64,000 nucleotides of DNA from contig CM041092.1 of the NCBI GenBank assembly GCA_023079485.1, positions 16,567,127 through 16,631,126 of the forward strand, given 5' to 3'. The stretch's first letter is position 1; every line of letters begins with the position of its first letter. This document shows positions 9,401 through 21,400 of this stretch, piece by piece. The translations under genes and the position numbers were made by a program. The notes below the pieces were generated by a model. That model was not told the DNA's origin and searched no databases. It saw only the letters and a list, made by a program, of their open reading frames with translations. The stretch is from Archilochus colubris. Lineage: Eukaryota; Chordata; Aves; Apodiformes; Trochilidae.

Positions 9401-12400
9401 CTGGGGGGAAAGGACACAAGGTGGGAAGGTTTGGGAGGGGAAGGATCTGGACTTTGGGGTGCGTGGACAGAGAGCTATGTATGGACAGAGTGTGGCACTT
9501 CCCAGGGCAAAACCATAGGCAAGCACTCATCACTGGTGTTCCAGCTGGCTCTGACCGAGACCCTGGTCCTAGATGCCCCACTGCTGAGCTCACATCTCCT
9601 CCCAGGGGACAGGGGGACACCTGCCAGCATATGCTTGGAGCGTTCCAGCTATGCCCTGACATCTCCCCCTGCACCAAATGGCTGTGGTATGGGCAACACC
9701 ATTGCCCTATACCCCTCTAGTGCCTGCCACAGCGATCATACCCCGCACGAGGAGGCGGGCACTGCAGCGCAGGGTGTCAGCAGTGAAGGTGATGGTGCCC
9801 GAATCCTCCAGTGCCAGCCTCTCCAGTGTCAGGCTGTGCCCACAGCCCATGGCACTGATCCGACATGTGCTGCTGGGCTTCACTCGGATGCCATCCCGTG
9901 TCCAGATGCCGGGCACGTCAGGGTGAGACAGCTCCAGGTGGAATGTGGCTGTCTCCTTCTCAAAGGTCTCCACATCTGCCAGTGGTGTCTGGATTGACAC
10001 TTTCTGGGCTGCAAGGGAACCGTGTCTGCAAACATGTTACCTGTTCCACCCCAGAGCCCAGATCTCCCCAGCACAGGCTCGCCAGGCTGATCCTCTAAAT
10101 CCAGCCCTTTTTACAAGGCACTCACCCCTGCTCATCCCTGACTCCCATGTTTACCTCCCTGCTTGGTCACCCCTTCCAGCAATGTACCAGCTCTGCTGAT
10201 GCTCCTTCTTCCAGCTCACAGCATCCCTACAGTATGCTGGTGCCCTCCCTGTCACCATCCCTATCCATCCCCATCCCTATCCTGGTACTCACGTTCCACG
10301 CAGAGCCTGGCCTGTGTGCGGTCATGCAGGCTCTCGCAGCGGTAGGTGCCACGGTCAGCAGGGCCGAGGCAGTGGATGGTGAGTGTGCGCCGGCGCCCTG
10401 ACTCCTGCAGCTGGTACTTGCTGCTGGGCTGGAGGAGGACTCCCTGCTTCAGCCACTGCACCTCAGCAGCCTCGTGGCTCACCTCCACTTCCAGGCACAC
10501 ATCCCCCTTCTCCTCTGCCACCATGTCCTGCAGCTTCTGTACAAACAGCACCTGTGCCTCTGCACAGCCCACACACCTGGTCAGTGTCTGGCCCCAGGGT
10601 TGTCCCCTTGGCTGTGCCCCAGCACCTCCTTACCCCTTACCTTGCACACTCAGCCTGGCCATGCTCACCAGCCCCTCAGCATTTGCTGTCACGGTGGCTG
10701 CATCACATGGCTGGCACTGCCGCAGGGTGAGGCTGTGGCATAGCCCACTCCTCATCACCAGCAGCCGCTCACTGGGGACCACGGGCTGGCCATTCATCTG
10801 CCAGGTCACAGCCACATCCTCAGGGGACACCAGGCACTTGAAGGTGGCATCTTCCCCCTCTAGCACTGTCAGGCTCTGCAACTCCATGATGATCTCCACC
10901 ACTCTGGGGACTACAGACGGGGCAGCAGGACACAGCATCAGGGAATCTCAGGTCCTGCAGAGGCACTGAGCAACCCTGCAACCATCTGGCACTGCAGTGC
11001 TCAGCTTCCCCACCACCCTCATGGTCCCTGGGGTGGGGTGGCCAAGCCTCAGGCACAGCTCACCCTGTACTGTCAGCATTGCCAGGGTCCGGTCATCGTT
11101 GGATTCGCAGCAGTACTCTCCAGCGTCCTCGGGCCCCACGTGGCTCAGCACCAGCGAGCGCTCTCGCCCCTCTGCCATCATCTGCCGATGGGGGCCAGGC
11201 ACCAGCACCTGCCCATCCTTCCGCCACATCACATCACCCCGTGCCTTGCAGAGCTCACACCACAGCACCACCCGCTCGCCCTGCCGCGCACGGACATCCG
11301 ACAGCCCGCGCAGGAACTTCACCTGCAGCTCTGCACGGCCAAATCCCCTATGTTGGCACTGCTGCCACTGCGGGGGGATCCCCAGCCACCTCTGCCATCC
11401 CCCTGCCACCCACCTCGGATGCTCACATCAAACTGCATCTGGTCATGAGGGGAGAGGCAGGTGTAGACACCAGCATCCTCCTTGGCCACATTGTGGAGGA
11501 CGAGGCTGTGCACTCGGCCGTCCCGCCGCAGCTCACAGCGCTCGCCCGCCACCACCACCTGCTCTGGGCCCAGCCAGGTGACATTGGCTTGCTCTGTAGA
11601 GGTGACAGCAGAGAGCACAGCACTGCCACCTTCCAGTACCAGCAGCTTCTCCTGCTCCTCCTGCTTGTTCACAAACAGCACAGGTGCCTCTGCACCAGGA
11701 AAGCACCAGGCTTAGCTGTGCATCCCAGCCACAAAGCACCCTAGCACAGGCAGGGGACAGCTGGACCCTCTGGCACGGGTGAGGAACATCTCCAGGCTCA
11801 CCTTTCACATGCAGCATAAAATGCATTTCATCATCACCAGCATCACAGAGGAAGATGCCACTGTCACCCAGCTCCACTTGCTTGATGGTGAGGCTGCGTG
11901 CAGGGCCCTCACTGCACACCAGAAGCCGCCTGCCTGAGTGCAGCGTCTGTCCATCCTTCTGCCACTGTGCCACTGCTGTCTCCAGGGACAGCCGGGCCAC
12001 CAGTGTCACACTCTCCCCCTCCAGCACCTCCAGTGGGCTCTGCACCTCCTCCTTGTTGACAATGTGCACAGGCTGGGCTGGGGGGTACGGGGGACAAGGA
12101 AGGTCTCAGGGGTGTCCCCAGGACAAAGCAGTGCAGAGGTGGGACTGTTTCGAGTAGAGAGGTTTCAATGTCCACAGTGAGTCACTGTGGGACCCGAGGG
12201 CTGTGGGGCTGGTGGGGGTCATGGTGCATCCAGCTGCAGGATGCTATGAGTGGCTGGGGCTTGCTGTGGGGCTGGTGGAGGGGCAGGCATACAGGCTGGT
12301 GGGGTCTGGCAGCTCAGGGTCCCCTCAAAAGTGGGGCCCAGGCAGGAACAGTGGCAGATCCCATCACTCCTGCATCTCTCCCTGCACAGTAGATTTGGAC

Positions 12401-15400
12401 CATTAGTTTCAGTGTTACCCCCTTCCTGAGTGTCTTGCAGGGACACCTGCCTGCACCAGGGCCTCTTCTAGCCTGCCCAGCCCTCCATCCCCAGCTGATA
12501 AAGATCCTGGCTGAACTCAGCCCTTGGCAGCCAAAGCAGGAAGAGCGGCGCCTGGGAGCCATCCAAGGTTAAATTTAACCAGCCCCTGGCTGAGTGAGGC
12601 AGGACCTCGTCTCGCCATGACCCTGACATGCCACTTCCTGGCTGACAGCTCCTGTGAGGCTGGGGACAGGGCTTCCATCCTCTTCTGCCACAAATGCTGC
12701 CCATGGCCCCTGCCATCAACATGGTTACAGAGATGTCCCCTCACACAGCGCTGTGGCACAACCCCACCATGCTGGGGGTCCCTGGGGTGCTGAGGTCATA
12801 CCAGCTCACCTGACACCTCCACGCTTGTCACCACACGGTCACTGACAGCATCACAGATGTAACACCCAGAGTCACCAGGCTGCACCCCATGGATAGTGAG
12901 CTGCCGCAGCACCCCGCAGGCCTTGACTTGCACCCGTTCACTTGGCTGCACTTCCTGGCCCTCCCACAGCCAGCACACAGTGGCACTGGGATGGGAAAGC
13001 TCACAGGAGAGCACCAGATCCTCCCCAGCCACCAGGTAGCGATGCTCCACAGTGCCAGTGCTGCCTACAATGGTCACCGGTGGCTCTGGGACTGGAAAGA
13101 CAGGTTGTCACCCCAGGGAGCAGCAACTTGTGCCAGGTGCCGCAATGGCTCAATCCTGTCTAGACATCCTCTGGCTGCAGATGGACATCCCAGGGCTTTC
13201 TGTTTCCACAGAACAGTGGATGGAGCCCACTTCTTGTGTCCCCTCTGTCCAACCTTACTATGCCCATTGCCACTCAGCCCAGCCCCACACCATCCAGGCA
13301 GCAGGCAGGGACCCACCTCAGTCCTTGCCCCACTGTCTGTCCCACTTGGGACTTCCTGCTCACCTTCCACAGTGACAAAGAAGACAATGCTGTCATCACC
13401 AGTGTCGCAGAGGTACTCCCCCGTATCTCTGCCCATGGCGCCCAGGACAACGAGTGAGCGGCGTGTCCCATTCTCCTCCAGCCTCACACGCCCTGTGTCC
13501 TGCAGCTTCTCCCCGTCCTTGTACCACTTTACCTCCCCATGGGCATGTGATAGATGCACCTCCAGCACCAGGTCCTCCATGGCCTTGCAGTGCAGGCGGG
13601 TCGGCAGGACGTCCTTCTCCAGGATCCTGACCAGAGGATCTGGAGCACCCAACACCAACAGCGCTGGGATCTCTGGGGTCCATGCACCCAGCACACCCCA
13701 CCAGGCTCTCCCCCAGCCCTTTGCTCACTCAACACATGGACGGTAAAGGTCACTGCATCATCAGCAGCATCACAGACGTATTTTCCAGAGTGCTCAGGTT
13801 GGGCCACAGGAATGAGCAGGTGGCGGTGGGCACCTTCCTCCTCCAGGACCAGGCTGCCTCCAGCCTCCAACCTGATGCCCTCCTTGGCCCAGTGCACGGG
13901 TGCATCCACACGGGACAGCTCACAGCTCAGTGTTATTGTCTCCCCCAGGGACACTGTCACTACAGGAGGAGGCCTGAGGGGCTGCAGGATCCTCACTGGT
14001 GGCTCTGCAAGGATGGTGTGGTTGTGGTGGAAAGCAGTGAGGGGACAATGCAGCCCTGGGAACAACTCTGCTGTCAGCCTCAGGTGAGCAGCTGTGGGTG
14101 CCCAGGCTCCCAGCTGGCCCAGCACCTGGGAAGTGGGCACCCACCAGCTCCACCACTACAGAGGAGCCAGTTCCCCTTGCCCAGTCTGGGAAAGACCTTG
14201 CAGCTGGAGTCCCATCAGCTCCTCCCTGTTCCCAAGACACCACTGACCTGACACCTTGACGTCAAAGGAGACAGCCTCATCCTTGCTCTCACAGATGTAC
14301 TCGCCCGTATCCTCTGCACTGCTCCTTGGGATAAGGAGGCAGCGCCAGGCCCCCTCTGCCAGCAGCAGCAGGTTGTCTGTCTCATCCACTTCCAGCCCAT
14401 CCTTGAACCAGCAGACCGGAGCGTCTGGCACAGAGAGCTCACACCGCAGCTCCACATGCCCTGGTGCCTGCACCCGCACCTCCTGTGAGCGCTGTGGAGG
14501 GTGTAGGATCCTCACCGGTGGCTCTGCCAGGGGTGTGGAGGAAGGATGTGAGACCTGCTCTCTGCAAAACTCCTGCTCTGCTGTCCCTACTTACTGTCAC
14601 TTGCATCCCTGTCCCCATAGAGCTTCATGGATGCTACAGCCAGGGTGGGGGGCGCATGGTGCCCACCTGGGATGGCTGGAGGGGGCACCCACCAGACCCT
14701 GAGTGTAGCAGCATCCCTTCCCCTGTGAGGGCAGGGAGTAGCACAGGGGACCCCATGGCACAGAGCTGAATCAGTGTTATGCCACCAACCTGCCACCAAG
14801 ATGTGGTAGGAGACAGACGTGGCTCCCATATTGCAGACAAACTCCCCCGCATCCTGTGGCTGGGCACAGGGCAGCACCAGCCGGCAACACGGCCCCTCCT
14901 GCTCCAGCACCAGGCTCTCACCCGACTCCACTTCCTCCCCGTCCTTGTACCAGTGCACTGGGGCTGCCGGGCGGGACAGCTGGCACCACAGCTCTACACG
15001 CTGCCCAGCCACGTAGGCATGGGGGGCCTCCTTGTTGGAGGTGATGATCCTCACTGGTGCCTCTGCCAAGGGATACACAGGAGAGTTCAGCAGTGGTGGT
15101 GGGTGAACCCACAGGAGGACAGACATCCCCCAAGCAGCTCACCTCTCACGGTAACCCTAAAGCTGGTGGCATCACCTCCAGCATCACAGGTGTATATCCC
15201 TGAGTCAGACAGTGCAGCTGTGGTTATGTGCAGCCTCCGTGAGCAACCCTCTGAGAGAGTGGCCAGGACCTCAGTTGGGACCACAGCCTTGCCGTCCTTC
15301 AGCCATTGGACAGGAGCATCTGGAGGGGACACCTGGCACTCCAGCAGAACAGGCAGCCCTACCAGCACCTCCTGGAGCTGCTGTGCCTCAGGCACTGGGG

Positions 15401-18400
15401 CAATGTGGACCTGTGGATCTGAGAGGACCAATACCCTGTGTCACTTGGCCTCTATCCTACCTGCCCTGTTGCCAGTGGCTGGGGTTGTCCTGGTCCTTCA
15501 GTGCTGGCAGCTGAAAGCCAAGAAGCACCAGGGCTGGGGTGCAAGGTGGCAATACATATGGGTGGTCTGTGTGGCTGTGCCCTGTGGTGTGGAGGGTCAG
15601 TGCAGCACAAGACTCTGAGAGCAGATGAATCAGCTAACCTGCTCCTACCCACATCTCCATCAAGCGTTGGGGCAAGGGAATGGAGCGAATCAAGAGGAGC
15701 CAAGGGGCAGTGGAACAGTAGCAGGAGCAGGGAGCCATGGCAGAGGGAGAAGGGGAAGAGGGCCATGGCTGTGCATCATACTCACCTGCCACAGTGATGG
15801 TGTAGAAGACAGAGTCCCCGCCGGCATCACAGACGAACTCCCCTGCATCCTGTGGCTGGGCACAGGGCAGCACCAGCCGGCAACACGGCCCCTCCTGCTC
15901 CAGCACCAGGCTCTCACCCGACTCCACTTCCTCCCCGTCCTTGTACCAGTGCACTGGGGCTGCCGGGCGGGACAGCTGGCACCACAGCTCCACACGCTGC
16001 CCAGCCATGTAGGCATGGGGAGCTTCCTCGTTGGAGCTGACAATCCTGATCGGTGCCTCTGCCAGGGAGAGATATGGAGCTCAGCCAGGATGTAAAGACC
16101 AGAGGAGGTGATGGTGGCAGTCACAGCACTGCATGGGGCGATGGCTTCACCAGTTTATTGGGTTTATGGCTCCTGCATTGCACAAGAAGTTGGGCTTCCC
16201 TGCCCAGGGCTCCCTCTGCTCTTCACCCATTGTACCTGGGAGAAGCACTCAGCTTCCAGCCCGGCTGTAAATTGCTGCCATGCTCTGGCTCCGTGGTACC
16301 TGCCCTGGTCTGCCCTGGGAGAGAGCTGAGGGATGCAGATAGGCAAATGTCTCATTTGTGAGCCCCAGCACTGCTAATTGTCATCTGTGTTGTGAGCACC
16401 TAAGGCTGTCCTCTTTGGATGTCCACCCTTCACCTGTCCCCCTGTTTTGGAGGGCACCAGAGTCCTCTCTGGTGCTTCTGTATTGGCTCAACACTTGGCA
16501 TTTGCTCACACTGCTGTGGAGGTGCATAGCTCACTTGAAGGCAGTGTCCCCAGCCCTCCTGCTCACTGGGATGCAGGACACCATGGCAGATCCCAGTGCT
16601 CACTGAGCATCACCATTAACAGGTTACACACCAAACGCATGCTGCTGCTCACATCTCCCCATTGACTTGAACAGGACCTCTAAAGCCAGAGGAGTTCCCA
16701 GTACAAGCATGAAGTGACCAGCCCTCCTGCCTCCAGGGAGAAGGTCAGGATGTGGCCCCTGCTTGCAGCTGCCAACACCATCCTGCATGTTGCAACGGCT
16801 GTAGCTGGCCCAGACTGTGCCATGGTGCTCAGCCAGCTCATGGCTCCGGGTGTTTGTGGGGCACAGCTGGCACCAGGGCACACGGGCAGCCCAGCAGTCA
16901 CCTGGCCTTCTCACAGCCTGCAGCAACCCTGTGCTGGGTGTCTGGGCGGCAAACTTCCCGGGCAGTTTCCAGCCGCTTGCCCAGCCTCAGCAGTGCACTG
17001 CAGCCCCGCACATTGTGCCAGAACACAGTGGCGCCAGTTGCAACATTCAACCTGCACCACGCTGAGCCTGTATCCGCCCAGCTCCCTGATCAAACACTCG
17101 GCAGCTGCCGGTCTCCCTGGGCCTGCTAAAAACAATCCCGTCGCTGAAGTGCGGCTGCAGACAGCACGGAAGCGAGGAGGGGGCATTGTGCCAGCCCTCG
17201 GCAGGCAGGCAGCGCTGCCCTGGCCCCAGCTCTACCACCAGCTCCAAGGGAGCCCCGGCACTCAGCAGCTGCCGGAAAACCCAGAGGAGTGCGGGGCTGG
17301 CAGGGTTTGAGGCAGGCAGGCTCCATGCCGCAGCAGCCCTGAGGGATAGCTGGGATGCCTCAGGGAAACCCAAGCGTGCCACAGCAGTGCTGACTGCAGC
17401 AGCCAGCTCGGCACTCCTGCCTGAGCCGCCTGGCAACTGTACCAAGACCCACCAGTGACACTGATGGCTAAATCCAGATTGAACTGAGCCACCTTCTCTA
17501 AGTCTGTTCCATCGAAGTTATGCAAAGCTGATCAGCTGAAAGCCTGAGCTTCAGCAGATGGTGTTTCCCCCTGCAGTCCTAGGGAAGCCAAGCTCTCCAT
17601 GCCCCGCACCGCTGCAGGGGTGAACGTTACCCCCTGCCTTTCCTTCTTGCAGGCAATTTTGCTTTTGTCACACTAAAACCCTCCTTTCTTCACACTCCCT
17701 GCAGTCACCACTGATTCTTCCAGCATCTCTCATCACTCATCCCACCTTCACTGCTATATTCTATCCTCTACATAAACTTTGGCCTTTTGCCACATATTAA
17801 CACCACAGAGAAGTTTTACCGCTGTGGTCAGAGAGACTTTTAACCAGGCCTTAGCTCTGCCTGTGGCTGCCTTCCTGTGGTTCCAGGATTGTGGGGTTTG
17901 GGGCCATCAAGGGGGTCTTTCACTGGCTTTCAGCTTTCATTTTGCTCTGCCAGCTGGCAAGGCCAACAGCCATGGCCCAGGCAGCCAACACAGAACACCG
18001 TCCCCAGATTGCACCCAGCAACCACCACCCAATCATTGCTACTCAGGCAACCGATAATTTTCATGTCAGCAATTAACACTGTCTGTCAGAGTTATGTCCA
18101 GCCACGAGTCACCCCACACCAGGTGTTGGATGCTCATACTCACTATTTTTAGGAGCTCAGAGGACTGCTTGCTTACTGGCCAGAGAAGTCCAGCAAACAC
18201 ACCAGTGTAGGAAGACTGTATGCCAGCCTTTGGGCACCTGGACGTTTCAGACCATCAGAATGAGGTGCCCCTTTTTCCATCAGTCTGGAGAGTTTTATAA
18301 CCCAGAGAGGCCACAAAGGCCCTGGCCCAACTGACCAACCAAACTGCTGGTGAGAGCCTGGAAACAGCATCTCTGATGAGCATCCGCAACACGTGCAACA

Positions 18401-21400
18401 TGACAGCAGCATGACATGCTCTGGCCCCCAGCATCACCAAAGAAAGGCACTCAAGATGTGACCCTGCCAGCCTGCTTGCATTTGAACCCACCTGCCACAG
18501 TGATGGTGTAGAAGACAGAGTCCCCACCGGCATCGCAGACGAACTCCCCTGCATCCTGTGGCCGGGCACTGGGCAGCACCAGGCGGCACCATGGCCCCTC
18601 CTGTTCAAGCACCAGGCTCTCGTCCACCTCCACCTCCTCCCCATCCTTGTACCAGCGCACTGGGGCCGCTGGGCGGGACAGCTGGCACCACAGCTCCACA
18701 CGCTGCCCAGCCACGTAGGCATGGGGGGCCTCCTCGTTCGAGCCCACAATCCTCACTGGTGCCTCTGACGGGGATAACACAGGGCTCAGTAGATGCACTC
18801 AATTGATAGCAACTTTCAGCCCCATCATGGGGATAAGAAGAGGGGCAGAAGCACTATCAAGAGTTGGGGTCCAGGCTCCTGCACACAGTCCCCAGCTCAC
18901 CAGTCACGGTCACCACAAAGCTCACAGCATCGTCTCCGGCATCACAGGTGTACGTGCCAGTGTCTGAGGGACCTGCTGAGTGGAAGAGCAGCCTCCGCAC
19001 GCAGCCTTCTGCCTGCACTGCTGTAACATCATCCAGGGGCACAGCCTGGCCATCTTTCAGCCAGCTGACGGGGGCATCTGCAGGGGACACCTGGCACTCC
19101 AGAAGCACAGGCATCCCCGCTTGCACCTCCTGGAGCTGCTCAGCCTCGGGCACTGGAATGATGTGGACCTGTGGGGCTGAGAAACATTGTGATGGAGTGA
19201 GAAGGTGAGTTGGAACCAGATGATTTTTAAGGTCCCTTCATGGGTTGGAAGGGAACCATTCTGTGATTCTATGAGAAGAATTTGACACCATGAGAACTCC
19301 TGCTGCTCTTCTCCTGGCAGGGTCCCAAAGTGAATGCCCCACTCACCTTGCACATGCAGTGTGGCTGATTCCCTCACGTTGCCAGACACAAATGTGACCT
19401 GGGCCCCACTGTCAGCCAGTCGCGCTCCCCGGATCAGCAGTGAGTGCTCCGTCCCATAGCGCTGCACGCTCCACCGGCCACCCACCTCTTCCTCCTCCTT
19501 GCGCAACCTAGTGCCATTGAGGAACCAGGTGCCCTGCACTGTGGCTGACAGCTCCAGGGAGAACTGTGCATCCTCACCATCCTGCACCCGGGCATCCTGC
19601 AGACCCCTCTCCAGGCGAGCTGCTGGAGCTGGAGCACAGCTGGACTCAGTGCTGGAGGCACTGGCCAGCAGCATGCCATGGCACAACATCCTGAGGAGGT
19701 TCCCACGTGGGGATCCCCAGCTTGGTGCCCTTACCGAGATGCACAGAGCCAGGGAACTCAACGGGACTGCTCCTGCCGTGCTCGTTGGCAGCATAGACAC
19801 GGAAGCAGTAGTCAGCCTCGCAGGGCACGCCGTCACCCAGCACCCGTACACAGCCGGGCAGGTCAGTGGCCAAGCACTGCACCCACTCACACCCTGCCAC
19901 CTCCCTCCGCTCCAGCAGGTAGCGGCTAGGGGGGCGGAGGTGGGCATCGGGTGCGGGGCACCACCTCAGCAGGGCTGCATTGCTCTCTGCCACACTCATC
20001 TCAGCTGCCACCGGGGCACTTGGGGGGTCACGCTTCACACCTGGAAGTTGCAGAGCATGTGGCCTGTTTGGTGGTGGCAGAGAGGCTACTGGCAGAGGAG
20101 CAGAAGGGCTGACTGGGGCTACGTAGCCTCTTTCTCTGGGGATCCTCTCTGCTGGAGGGGATGGTCTTGTTCCCATGTAGCACAGTGCTGGTTACAGGGG
20201 TTTGTGAGTGCCACGGAGGCTGGGGCCTTGGAGCCCTGCTGAAAGCCTCCTTCCCCAAAAGATCCCCAGTGTTGTGAGTGTTCATCCTGCCTCTCCTCTG
20301 TGTCAACCCCCATGAATGGGCAAGGTGGAAGACATGGGGCTCCTCTGAGCCTGGCACTTACATTTGACCCGGAGCTGGGATGATGTCTGTGACTCCCCGA
20401 TGGTGAAGCAGATGATACCTGCGTCCTGGCGGGTGATGTGCACCAGTACCAGAAGATGAGTCCTGCCGAAGCTCTTCAGCACGGTGCAGGGTGACTCCCG
20501 CAGCTGCAGCCCATCCCTGCTCCAGCAGATCCCCTCCACCACCTCCCGCGTTTCCACACAGAAAACTGCATTTTCTCCCTCCATCACATCCAGCTTCCTA
20601 GGCAGCCGCTTTGTGATCACCCCTACAGGAAGAGAGGTCTGAGGTCTGGGGAGCAGGGTGGGCTCCCTGGGGTGGGAGAGAGGATGATGAGGTGGTTGAG
20701 GAGGGACAGCTGCCAAACAGTGGGAAGGCAGGTGCAGGGAGCAATGGAGAGCCTGTCAAGGAGGGGGGTAGAAAAGCAAAGCCATGCCACTGGAGACCTG
20801 CCTCATACCTCGAACGGAGACCTCGGCAATGCTGCGTCCCTTGTCCTTCATCTGGCAGAGGTAAATGCCATCATCATCGGTGCGGGCATCACGGATAATC
20901 AGCCGCCGCAGCACACCTTGCTCCTCCATCACGTACTTGTGGCTGGGCTGCAGCTCCCTGTCCTCCAGGTACCAGGAGGTGGAGATGGTCTCCAGTGGCA
21001 CCTGGCACTCCAGTACAGCGTCCTCCCGCTCTGCCACCTCCACATCTGCCAGCTGTACCTGGAACCGCAGCCGGTGCTCTGCCACCAGGAGAGATGGGAG
21101 CTGAGGGTGCAGGGGACACAGCACCCACCCACAGATCTTTTCTCAGGGCTCTTCCATCTTACAAATACCGACAAGCCCTTGGGCCTTCTCTGCCCCTCTC
21201 CTCTTTGGCACACGTGGGTTGGGCACTGCCCTGGGAAGTACATTCCCTGGGGCAGGGGGAAGCAGGGCACAGGCTGGAGACACACAGTGATGCCCCCAAC
21301 ATCTCAGCAGGGATTTTTTGGGGACACAGGAGTGTGCATGCCGGCATGTCAGGACAAGCATCTCCGCAGAGGGGAGCAGCGGGGTGCAGGTGAGGAATGC

